Shown: piece by piece, positions 36,100 to 46,905 of the stretch
Layout: each line of letters begins with the position of its first letter
Position numbering within the stretch: position 1 is the first letter of the stretch
DNA from: Topomyia yanbarensis
Taxonomy: Eukaryota; Arthropoda; Insecta; Diptera; Culicidae
Assembly: GCF_030247195.1 (NCBI RefSeq)
Contig: NW_026683316.1
Coordinates: 248,001-312,000 of the forward strand
Length of the DNA: 64,000 nt
Direction: 5' to 3'
Notes under the pieces: generated by a model
Told to the model about the DNA's origin: nothing
The model's input: only the letters and a program-made list of their open reading frames with translations
Databases searched by the model: none
Position numbers and translations under genes: made by a program

Positions 36100-37815
36100 G
36101 TTTCAGCTCTCTGTACATAGGCTCATCTACATGTGGAGAAACCAAAAATCCGGATATGGAATTGCATTAATACCTGGCAGTTACATATCAAATGAAATGA
36201 AATTCCGTAATCGGATTCACAAAGATCACAGGAATAATACTCAGCACGCTTAATAGTAGCCATGTGATAATTGAGTTTGCATTGTCCAGTCACTGCCCTG
36301 ATTAGAATATTGTAGTTGTGCTTAGAAAAATGCAGCAATTTTTTGACATTTTCGGACTCACGTCCGGCAGAAAAGTATTTGTTTGAACGCAAGTTTGCAA
36401 GCTACGCCAATTGTTGGCATGTTCGGATGCAGCCCAAGAGCGAATCTTATGCTTTATCCAATTTATCGAAAGTGGTAAAACTGGTTCTGGACCAACGAAG
36501 TCAGTCACAGTGCCCGCTCTTGCCAATTCGTCCACCCATTCATTTCCAGTAATACCGGAATGAACAGGTACTCATAGAAGGTAGTCGGCTTGAATTCGAC
36601 ATGCGATTACTAATTTGAGTCGAACAAGTTTGGTAATCTACCAAGGTGTTGCTCTAGAAGCACACACTTAGTTGAGCTCGGAAATTTCCCGCACAGCCGG
36701 GTAATCAGTAATGTTTTTACTTATATCTTTGAAAAGTGTGATTTGTTTGCTGATTGTCAGTAAATTATTTTTAGAATCTCAGCAAACAATTAGAGCTTTC
36801 ACTGAAGTCTCAAATCTCTTCACTGTTCAAATCTCGGCAAAAATTGCCAAAAAATGCTGACATTCAGCAAAAAAAAATTAAGTGTGCATAACTCGAAGCG
36901 GGCAAGCCGCTTGGTATGCTGCTACTTTGAGTGTGTTTGTTTTATGCACAACCTCATTCAAGTCACGTGGAGATTCAATCGTCGGAAGATACCCCTGAAA
37001 CTTAGTTGCCAAGCCTTCATCGTAACCTGTACGTGGATATAGGATTACGATATGTGACAATATCTAGCGAGACGCTTAAATGATCAAGAACTATGTACTT
37101 ATGATCAGATAATGACGGTTCCAACTCGTTCGGCACGAGCCAGTTTACCAACTCATGCGTAATACTGCCAGAGCAGACATTTACATCTAATACCTCTTCT
37201 CTGCCAACTCGTGCAAATGTTGGGCGATTTCCTACATTAAGTATGGACAGATTTGTACTGTTTAAATATTCCATCAATTTGGTGCCCCTCAAATTGATAT
37301 CTCAGCTGCCCCAAATTATGTGGTGGGTATTTGCATCACTGCCGATTATGAGGGGAAACCCATTTCTTCCACAGTATGATACAACCTTTTTAAAATCATC
37401 AGTACGTGATGGTTCGTTATTCGGCAAATATGCCGAATAATATACGTATTTTCTGTTTATGTTATCAACAGTCATGTTGACTGCGACAGCACAAACATCG
37501 CAATATAAGACATGCGTCAACAGCACTATTTGCAAGAATACATGCACGAGGCATTTCACATGGATTTGTTATGCCATTTTTGTTGAAAGCTACGAAGACG
37601 GGTTTAAATAGTTTTCCAACATAGAATTTTCTTTCATGGAAATTCAGTTCTTGAACCAAAACTATAGAAGCTTTTCCTATCTGCATAAGGTAAGATGAAT
37701 ACATAGTTGCTGTACGTTTATACTGAAGATTAATTTGTGCTGCTCTACCATACTCGAGGACAGAACTACACATTTCATTATCAGAATTTGTTGTACAGCA
37801 GCTAGAAGATACCAA
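36100..37815 (-). pseudogene. RNase H-bearing LINE ORF2 lacking its RT (LOA/I-type)
   Basis: In minus-strand order: endonuclease blocks (MTVDNINRKYVYYSAYLP, LIIGSDANTHHIIWGS, then EEVLDVNVCSG and LSDHKYIVLD) to about 37017; the endonuclease-RT linker (PRDLNEVVHKTN, AAYQAACPLR) to 36880; an unrelated 200-bp segment with 'aattgccaaaaaatgctgac'; then the RNase H end (HSGITGNEWVDELARAG) and the C-terminal zinc-knuckle region (MATIKRAEYYSCDLCESDYG, HLICNC). The RT domain is missing. The tail ends near 36100. Several frameshifts exist; it cannot encode a working protein. Confidence 0.75.
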
Positions 37816-38042
37816 ACACGTTGGCTTCTAATCACCTATAGCGAACCCCGAAATGGGTATTAGGGACGTCACCACAATTTCCAAAGAAACAAACGTCCAC
37901 TGTGCCAAAGATTCGCTTAACACAGCTTACCCTTACCCACGACACTCCGTGCGCGACTGGCATATTTTAGTCCTGCCTGCCATTCAGTCCTCGGAATGCA
38001 GAAACAAGTTGATTTGACTCCAGTTTTAAGTCGCCTAATACG

Positions 38043-40975
38043 AAATGGGATCACGATTGGAAACTCGGAACATGGAACTGCAGATCGCTCGGCTTCGCAG
38101 GATGTGACAGGATAATCTACGACGAGCTACACTTCCGCAACTTCGATATCGTGGCGCTGCAGGAACTTTGCTGGACGGGACAGAAGGTGTAGAAAAGCGG
38201 GCATCGAGCGGCTACCTTCTACCAGAGCTGTGGTACAACCAACGAGCTGGGAACCGGCTTCATAGTGCTGGGCAAGATGCGCCAACGTGTGATCGGGTGG
38301 CAGTCGATCAACGCAAGGATGTGCAAGTTGAGGATCAAAGGCCGTTTCTTCAACTACAGCATCATCAACGTGCACTGCCCACACGAAGGGAGACCCGACG
38401 ACGAGAAAGAAGCGTTCTACATGCAGCTGGAGCAGACATACGACGGTTGCCCTCTGCGAGACGTGAAAATTGTCATCGGCGACATGAACGCACAGGTAGG
38501 AAGGGAGGCAATGTACAGACCGGTGATCGGGCCTAACAGCCTGTATCCCGTATCAAATGACAACGGCCAACGATGTGTGAACTTCGCAGCCTCCCGTGGA
38601 ATGGTAATCCGATGCACCTTCTTCCCTCGCAAAGATATCCACAAAGTCACCTGGAGATCACCGGACCAAGTAACAAAAAATCAAATCGACCACGTTCTAA
38701 TCGACGGTAGATTCTTCTCGGACATCACAAACGTCCGCACTTATCGCAGTGCGAATATAGATTCGGACCACCACCTGGTTGCAGTATGCTTACGCTCAAA
38801 ACTTTCGACAGTGCATAGCTCTCGTCGAAGCCGAACGCCGCGGCTAAACATCGAGCGGCTACAAGATGGCAGAGTGGCTCAAGAATACGCGCAGCAGCTG
38901 GAAGTGGCACTACCAACGGAAGAGCAGCTAGGCGCAGTTGCCCTTGAAGATGGCTGGAGAGATATCCGATCCGCCATAGGTAGCACCGCAGCCACTGCAC
39001 TAGGTACGGTGGGCCCGGACCGAAGAAGCGACTGGTACGACGGCGAATGCGAGCAGCTAGTCGAAGAGAAGAATGCAGCATGGGCGAGAATGCTGCAACA
39101 CCGCACGAGGGCGAACGAGGCGCGATATAAACAGGCACGGAACAGGCAGAACTCGGTTTTCCGGACCAAAAAGCGCCAGCAGGAAGACCGAGATCGCGAA
39201 GCGATGGAGCAGCTGTACCGCGCTAAAGACACACGGAAATTCTACGAGAAGTTGAGCCGCTCGCGCCGGGGCCACGTACCACAGGCCGACATGTGCAGAG
39301 ATACAAACGGGACGGACCAGTGTGAGGTGATCCAGAGGTGGCGGCAGCACTACGAAGAACACCTGAACGGCGATGCAGCAGACGACGAGGATGGCACGGT
39401 AACGCACCTGGGAGCACGCGCGGACGACATTACACTACCGGCTCCGGATCTCCAAGAAATTCAGGAGGAGATCAGCCGGCTCAAAAATAATAAAGCCGCT
39501 GGGGTTGACCAAATACCAAGCGAGCTACTAAAGCACGGTGGCGAGCCACTGGCTAAAGCGCTGCACTGGGTGATTACCAAGATTTGGGAGGAGGAGATTT
39601 TACCGGAGGAGTGGATGGAAGGTGTCGTGTGTCCTATCTACAAAAAGGGCGACAAGCTGGATTGCTGTAATTACCGAGCAATCACCCTGCTGAACGCCGC
39701 CTACAAGGTACTCTCCCAAATACTATGCCGTCGACTATCACCAATTGCAAGAGAGTTCGTGGGGCAGTACCAGGCGGGTTTCATGCGCGAAAGATCTATC
39801 ACGGACCAGGTGTTCGCTCTTCGTCAAGTACTGCAGAAATGCCGCGAGTACAATGTGCCCACACATCATTTGTTCATCGACTTCAAAGCCGCATACGACA
39901 CTATCGATCGAGATCAGCTATGGCAGATTATGCACGAGTACGGATTCCCGGACAAACTGACGCGATTAGTGAAGGCGACGATGCATCGGGTGATGTGCGT
40001 AGTACGTGTCTCAGGGACGCTCTCGAGTCCCTTCGAATCACGCAGAGGGTTACGGCAATGTGATGGCCTCTCGTGTCTGTTATTCAACATCGCGCTGGAA
40101 GGTGTAATAAGAAGAGCAGGGATCGACACGAGTGGTACGATTTTCACAAAGTCCGTTCAGCTACTTGGCTTCGCCGATGACGTTGATATTATTGCACGAA
40201 ACTTTGAGAAGATGGAGGAAGCCTACATCAGACTGAAAAGAGAAGCCAAGCGCGTCGGACTTGCCATCAACACGTCGAAGACAAAGTACATGATAGGAAG
40301 AGGTTCACGAGAAGAGAATGAGAACCGCCCGCTTCGAGTTTGCATCGGTGGCGACGAAATCGAGGTGGTTGAAGAGTTCGTGTACTTGGGCTCACTGGTG
40401 ACCGCCGACAATGATACCAGTAGAGAGATTCGTAGACACATCGTGGCAGGAAATCGTGCTTACTTTGGCCTCCGCAAGACACTTCGGTCGAACAGAGTTC
40501 GCCGTCGTACGAAGTTGACCATCTACAAGACGCTGATTAGACCGGTAGTTCTCTACGGGCACGAGACCTGGACCATGCTCGTGGAGGACCAACGCGCACT
40601 TGGTGTCTTCGAACGGAAAGTGCTACGTACCATCTACGGTGGAGTGCAGATGGAAGACGGCACATGGAGACGGCGAATGAACCATGAGTTGCATCAGCTG
40701 TTGGGGGAACCGCCTATCTGTCATACCGCGAAAATCGGATGACTACGGTGGGCCGGGCACATAGCCAGAATGTCGGACAATAGCCCGGTGAAAACGGTTC
40801 TCAATTGCAATCCGACCGGTACAAGAAGACGTGGCGCGCAGCAAGCACGATGGATCGACCAGGTGAAAGACGATTTGCGGACCCTTCGCAGACTGCGTGG
40901 CTGGCGACGCGCGGCCATGGACCGAGTGGAATGGAGGAATCTTTTGTATACGGCACAGGCCACTTCGGCCTTAAC
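38043..40975 (+). pseudogene. RTE-clade LINE ORF2 (endonuclease + RT), nearly full length, two stops
   Basis: RTE ORF2 proteins nick DNA and reverse-transcribe their own RNA. In one frame: TWNCRSL and DIVALQEL (endonuclease start), GDMNAQVGRE, NQIDHVLIDG and SDHHLVAV (catalytic end), then RT blocks NNKAAGVDQIPSELLK, YRAITLLNAAYKVLSQIL, YQAGFMRERSITDQV, FIDFKAAYDTIDR (motif A), RGLRQCDGL (motif B) and GFADDVDII (motif C, DD present). The C-terminus ends WRNLLYTAQATSAL. The frame carries a TAG at 38190-38192 and a TGA at 40740-40742; the latter looks like CGA to TGA. Otherwise the 980 or so codons are unbroken, so the copy is young. The 3' tail is missing: unrelated repeat starts at 40976. A shorter relative is at 27446. 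Confidence 0.88.
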
Positions 40976-41340
40976 GTGGGCGTTCATTTTTGCTGTTTTC
41001 ATTCAGTTATTTTTTGGTTTATTTTTAATTTCAATTTCAAACTGAACTTTATTTTGCGCTATCTCTGAGTGGGATTAACGAGCAAAAATGTATCAGACAA
41101 GATCACGCAGTTCACTTGTGCTCTACAATTTTAAATGTGTCACAATCTGCCTTCACATAGAACAAATAAATGCTTTTGTTTTATATTTCCTCTAAACTGA
41201 AGACATTCGATTGTTTTGTGAACCTTTAATAAGATTGGAAGTGTATAAATGACGGAGGCGTTGAAACTGAATGCTGGCTTCGGTAAATGCACGCACAAAT
41301 AGGCAACCTTTACAAAAAAAATCCGTTCTAAATGTTATAA
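40976..41340 (+). repeat. Dispersed repeat joined to the RTE 3' end
   Basis: It starts exactly where the RTE ORF ends and matches 10380-10720 within the hAT-type element over about 300 bp. It has either interrupted the RTE element or replaced its tail. Confidence 0.6.
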
Positions 41341-42544
41341 ATATACTACATTTCCCGATGTCGCTTAACAGGTAAGTAATTAAAAAAAACGCAACTTCGT
41401 AAAAAATAATCGTGGCTCACTCACTTTTTTTTCAAGAATCAATTCCTTTGATCGATTCGCGATTTACTCGCCCATCTGTATTTCTGACTACCACAGTGTA
41501 TGCGGGTATACCGGAGGTCTGAGCATCCCGAAAACACAGCTCCCATGGGTGGGTTCAAATTGAGCGAGCGATAGAGGTTAGCGCAAGGAAACAAATAAAT
41601 CGTAATGCGAGGGTGTGCAGCGAGTCTAGCCATATGTTCCATTGCGATACAGGTGGTCTGTCCGTAACATGAGTGGACTGTATCGATGTAACATAATTTT
41701 ATTTCTGAAATGCAGTATTTCACATATACATTAGCGCCACGGAATGATACAGTTTAAAATTAAAATGATTGTCATGCATGTAGTCACGACCTGATGGACA
41801 ACTTTGCTGAAGACACAACCTTTGTAGAGCGTTAGACAGTCGAAATTAGGCAAGTTAATAAGGTAAAACTTAATAACTCTACTAGTGCTACGTAATGACA
41901 GATTTTCGACCCAAAAATCCCACAATCATCGTAGTATTCGCCTTCTAAGCAACATGTTGGAAAACAAATATTATCAAAGGCAACTTAATTTTTGTGGTTC
42001 CAAAATGTAGCTGAGGTTTTTTACCTACCTTAAAAGGCGAAAAACTCCGGGTTCCCCTATATTTTGCTCCATATTTTCTATTTTACCCATTTTTGCCTTT
42101 TTTTTTAAATTTATCCCATTTTTTCAAATCGTTTAATCTTTTCGTGTTTTTCATTTTATTTATCGTTTGATTGGTTTCTTTTGCATTTGCATCTTTTGCT
42201 GAGTTGATTTCACTAATCTTTTATTTTCTTTTGACATTAAAAATGTCTTACTCCACTATCTGGGGCTAGGTGTCATTCTAAAATCTAAACTATCTCCCAT
42301 GTAACGAAACTATGTAAGGTTTGCACGCTTATAAGTCCGATATTACTAGATGGATTTTAATCATTCATACACCAACCGATTCAGCAACACCTAACTTAAA
42401 TATTGGTAATAATTTAATATCTCCCCAATAAAAGTAGACTTTTGGAAATTGGTAAAATTAAAAAGTTCACGAAAAACGGGGAAATTACCATTCGTGAGGC
42501 AGATTTCTCAGACACAGCCGTCATTAGAGGGTAGGTTAGTGGCT
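41341..42544. other. Stretch without a recognisable gene
   Basis: AT-rich, with T-rich runs at 42090-42230. The CACCTAGCCCCAG motif shared with 23130 is at 42240-42290 (inverted). A 94-codon minus frame at 41439-41723 resembles nothing I know. Confidence 0.45.
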
Positions 42545-42822
42545 CAATCACACACGAAAAGTCATAAATAGAAGCAACGCATGTCCGTTTAAATCAGTTG
42601 TTGCTCTTATCCCATACGAGCAACATCGTCTCCGGGCGATGCAATAAGCGCTATCGATTTTCGGCAACGTTGGCATTCGCACACACTCGCACCTAAGTGA
42701 CTAAACCATATACGGTTAGTTTATAAATAGAAGTGACGCGTACCCGTTTGATTTTTGAATCAGTTTTTGTTCTTATGTCGAACGGGTAAGACCATGGCTG
42801 CAGCGTCTAGGCACTACACTAA
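42545..42822 (+). repeat. Tandem duplication, about 170-bp units, second unit split by a transposon
   Basis: Unit 1 (42560-42700) carries TAAATAGAAGCAACGC, a CAGTTGTTGCTCTTAT word and TAAGCGCTATCGATTTTCGG. Unit 2 (42720-42822, continuing at 44079-44120) carries TAAATAGAAGTGACGC, CAGTTTTTGTTCTTAT and, after the insertion, TAAGCGGTAGACGCTATGCA. Unit 1 therefore serves as an empty-site reference for the insertion at 42823. Confidence 0.7.
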
Positions 42823-44078
42823 GGGGCCGTTCATAAACCACGTAGACTCATAAGGGGGACGGGGGGGTCTGGCAAAAGTCTACGTTTGTCTACGAGGGGG
42901 GAGGAGGGGTCTTTGAAAAAGTCTACGTAGACTTTTATTTTTTGTTATTCTCGTATTACTAATTATAAATGGGATTTAAAGAGAGTTGTATTCAAAATAT
43001 CGGTCTATTCAGTATTTATCCAGACACTTCAAAGCTAGTACACTGTTGAGGTAACTACTCGTTAAGCGACCACTCAACCCAGAACCCACGATTTTTTTTT
43101 TGGACAACCTCACACAGTGTTGTTTCTTGCGTATATTTCGATATAGTTTTGATCTAGGAATAATACAGAAAGACGATCGCCCAAAATTCCTCTCGTCGGA
43201 AGATTTTGACTGTGAAATCATCTGAGACATCACTAGTTAGCAGACATGCATGGACCATTAAATGCATGAATCTTAAAAACGTAAAAAATGGTCAAAGTTA
43301 AGCATTGTAACAACAAAACACTCGATTTTTAACAATAAGTGGATTAATTTTATTTTTTATTTATTGATTTTGGTGGTTAAAGCCGTAGTGTAGTTAAACT
43401 TCTTCAACAAAGTGTTTACTCAAGTTAATCAGTTTCTCTTGCAATCATTTACACTGATTTCAAAATCTTTAAACACCCGTTAAATTTTACGTCTATATAT
43501 CGAAATTTGTTCACGAAAAGTGAAATTTGTGTGCATGTTTGGTTTATTATTTTAGTCTAGATGATAGTACACATCGACAGTATTATTTCGTAAATGTTTC
43601 TTATAATTTAACAATTTTGAATGCACCAGTAAGGCTCAACAAGTGTCTAGCAATTCTGCATTGTTCGCACACTTCGGCCAAAATTTAAGCTAGTTATGGC
43701 AATATATCTTTTTACATATATTTGAGTGACTAACCTTGAAAAGAACTATTCCGAACGTTGAACGAAAGAAGTACACAAACGTTGGAAAGCACCTTGAATT
43801 AGTACTAATTGATTTGATCAATCATAGACAAAAAACCAATGTGAAACACCTTTCTTTAATATTTAAAAAGCTTGAAATAAATCTGAACGCTAATTTTTAA
43901 TTGAACATTATAATGTGCTTCTTGCTAATTACACATTTCCCGCGAATAAAAAAAATTAAAAGTCTACGTAGACTTGTGGTGGAGGGGGGGAGTTGGTAAA
44001 AGTCTACTAAGGTCTACTAGGGGGGAGGGGGGGTTAAAAATTCTCAAATTTCGGTCTACGTGGTTTATGAACGGTCCC
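42823..44078. mobile_element. 1.26-kb non-autonomous element with TAA duplication (Harbinger-like)
   Basis: Inverted termini GGGGCCGTTCATAAACCACG (left) and GGGACCGTTCATAAACCACG (right, read back) are flanked by TAA (42820-42822, 44079-44081). Subterminal G-rich blocks with AAAGTCTACGTAGACTT occur at both ends. A 3-bp TAA duplication fits PIF/Harbinger. The interior holds only short ORFs without a DDE or Myb-type signature. Confidence 0.75.
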
Positions 44079-44437
44079 TAAGCGGTAGACGCTATGCATT
44101 TTCGGCAGCGGTGGCCGTGTGCGGATTTTTCGGGTACCAGCACGGTGTCACAGAATGATTTGCAAAGTGGGTGGGTGGGGTGGTTTGGATTTAATATAAT
44201 ACGGTGTGTGATGCTTAGAGTGTTGCGTTTGAAAAAAATATATTTATTTTATGCATGCGTGTGCGTTGTAACTTGTTAATCCATGTTTACGGCGCTTTGT
44301 AGCTGCGTAGGGTAAAGATCCTATTGGTTTTCATGTTTCATATTTCGGTTATATGTTTTTTATGAGTAAGGAATCTAACAACGTGCTTCTGTAGTTATTG
44401 CACTGTTCAGCAGCGTAGTATTTTATATAGGAGAGTA

Positions 44438-44521
44438 CACTCAGGTTTTTTTACGCGGATTTTGAAATTTACGCAGTTTTCATTTACACGGCCTGTATCC
44501 CCTGCGTGAAAAATCTGAGTG
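44438..44521. mobile_element. 84-bp MITE, TA duplication (paralogue of 33296-33416)
   Basis: Ends CACTCAGGTTTTTTTACGC and CTGAGTG are flanked by TA (44436-44437, 44522-44523). It is shorter than its paralogue by 37 bp. Confidence 0.8.
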
Positions 44522-44945
44522 TAATTGCATCGGAAACAATCACATTCCCAGCAGAACTTTTTGTTTTCTAACTTCAAACACTTTTGTTTCGTACTGCACA
44601 CAACGGAAAATTTTAAAACAGAACTTACCGTCCCAGCAGCAGTTTAAGCGGGTGTTCTTTTTCGATTCAAATTCAAGCCATGTCTTAAGCGTTACTGGAC
44701 TTAAAATTGTTTTCCCTGTTTATCCAGTCAGAATATCTTCCTACCCTATGTATTTAAAACACAGTTCTAATTGCGTTTTAAAGTATACAACAAATAGAAC
44801 GGTTGGGTATACTAATTTAAATTTTAAAATAAATCTGTTTTAAATTATGAAACAAACCGCTGTACTGAAGATATAATTATGTCAGTCCTATTACCACATA
44901 AAACACCTATATAACATAAAACGCTGCAGAATTGGTTTAATAATA

Positions 44946-45049
44946 CAATGTTTACACTACAGAGTTATAACACGTTTCAATAATTAGCAACAAGAAAAAT
45001 GTCACCAAGATAACATAAAAACCCGTTTTAACTGGTAGTGCGAACGTTG
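44946..45049 (+). mobile_element. 104-bp palindromic MITE (copy 3)
   Basis: Same family as 2157-2260. The ends begin CAATGTTTACACTAC and read back from the right as CAACGTTCGCACTAC; TA flanks both sides (44944-44945, 45050-45051). Confidence 0.85.
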
Positions 45050-45829
45050 TATAACAATGTAATTTATCAAATAATTTCATTTGTTCAACCACTAATCGAT
45101 CAAGAAATACTTAACCTTAAGATTGTTTACTTAAGTTCATTAGTACATTATTGAAAATTTAAATGGAAAATGAAATTTCATATTTCATGGAGAATCTGTA
45201 TATTTCCGTTGGCGGGCGTGGGCTCAATATGGAACTTTTCTTTTGAATATATTTTCTGGACAGACCAGCCTATTTTTACTAGATGGATCAGCCAAATAAT
45301 GCCAATCACCTAGTGAGATACTTGATTAATTAAAGACCTTCAATAAATTATGTTTTGATGGGGAGGGTATATAGCAAATTGTAACATATGAAAACAGGCG
45401 AGTGAACAAGAACGTGAGTCGATATATGTGATAGATAAAATTCATTTGTACGCTCTTGAAAAAAGCTACATTTTTAATGTCACCGTGGTCGTGTCCTGTA
45501 CACAACCCTTTAATTTTTTTCTTTTTTTTTCAATAAATCTATTTTAGTATTTTCTCTATCCGCTCCTTTTCCATATTTTTCATTTACTGGTTTCGCTCTT
45601 TTTCTTAAAAGAATTTTTTTATAGCTTTCGTTTTAAAATTTGGCCTATTTGACACATTTCTTTACACGCCATCTTCAAGTCTTCAAAACCCTCACTTGCC
45701 TGAAAGCTGCCAACACAGCGAAATTTTGCTCGCGTATCGCCTGAATCCGAACTACCTGCACACCTATTTAGCGGAACCGTTAAAAGTGGCCAAATCAATT
45801 GCCACCAGCGTAATGGCAACCGTAAGGGA

Positions 45830-46123
45830 AAAGTGGCTGATATTTTGACGCATCTGAAGCTGTCGAGGTTCACACAGAAATATCTGGTTTGGCAGGCTTT
45901 CTGTACCTGTGGTTTGAAAAGCTACATTTTAAATGCAGCCGAGACCATCAACAAGGAAATTCACGTGAAAATAAGCAACACGATTGTTCCCTGCTATTTT
46001 GGCCGGATTTTGAATCCTGCCATTCCGGAAAAAAACACATGTCCATGTTTTGGTGGTGCCCAAGGGCAAGAACCTTCCCAAGACACTAGAGCTCATCCCC
46101 CATCTAGGAATATTTGTCCACCG
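45830..46123 (+). pseudogene. Mariner/Tc1-type transposase relic, 5' part
   Basis: The frame gives KVADILTHLKLSRFTQKYLVWQAFCTCGLKS, then in a second frame SLLFWPDFESCHSGKK, the block holding the second catalytic Asp of the DDE/D transposase family. Mariner-type enzymes cut and paste DNA at TA sites. At least one frameshift (near 46005) and a stop are present, and the N-terminal DNA-binding region is not recognisable. The C-terminal part continues after the insertion at 46124-49647. Confidence 0.75.
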
Positions 46124-46905
46124 CACAGTGGCTCAAAACAGGGTTTTGAGGTACTTAATGCATTGGAATTAAAACTGTTGATATTAGCAATTTTACATAT
46201 TCTACAATGTTTGTGTGTGTAAAAAATACCATCTTTTGGCAACATTATTGCTTTAAAAAATGATCACAGTAGCCTATAGCAAATTTTACTTTTGAACCGA
46301 AAGAGATAGCGTTTGGTCGTTTTCGACAAAGTTGTAGAGGAAAGTATTTTTATAAATTTTCAGAAGACATGTTGTCTCTGTCACTCACAGTAATCGAGTC
46401 ATAAAAAGTTTTCTACGTCCTGCAATTCTTATTTGTACTTATAAGCTTTTTGTTTCTGATTTTTCGCGTTAACGATGTTCGAAGGTATTTTTAATGATTA
46501 TAAAACACACAACTTTTTCGAAGAGACTAAACAACTGTGAATGCTGTATATAAACTTATGGCTGATTTTGATTTTATTTTAGCCTGTTTTCGAACCCATG
46601 TAACTTTTTGATCGGCAAAAATTGTAATTATGCCATCCATTATTCTGATAGGACTGGGTTTCATCTACAAAATGAAGGTAAAACCATAATCACCCGTTCA
46701 GAAGTTACACCCTGTTGAAAGCTGGCCCTCTTGAAATCGCGCGTATGGCTCACTGAACGAGTAGGCGCTGGTGTTCAAAGACGCTTTCTGAGTGGCGTGC
46801 ACTCTGTGCACTAGCGCGTCTACTCGAAGGTTAACATCGATATTGAATGATTTTCTAACGGGTAATGTACAAGTTCATTTCCGTCCGAATTACCGTGTGA
46901 ATGTT

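Larger units (their letters stand above)
44217..45511 (-). repeat. Right arm of the 13-kb inverted repeat
   Basis: Reverse complement of 32287-33873 without the 237-bp MITE. It carries paralogous MITE copies at 44438-44521 and 44946-45049. It ends in CCTGTACACAACCCTTT followed by T-rich sequence, mirroring the A-rich flank of the left arm. Confidence 0.8.

Noticed and set aside
38265..40742. Host gene annotation as a 'craniofacial development protein 2-like' protein
   Set aside because: Such names in insect databases usually come from RTE endonuclease domains; the RT motifs that follow show a retrotransposon.
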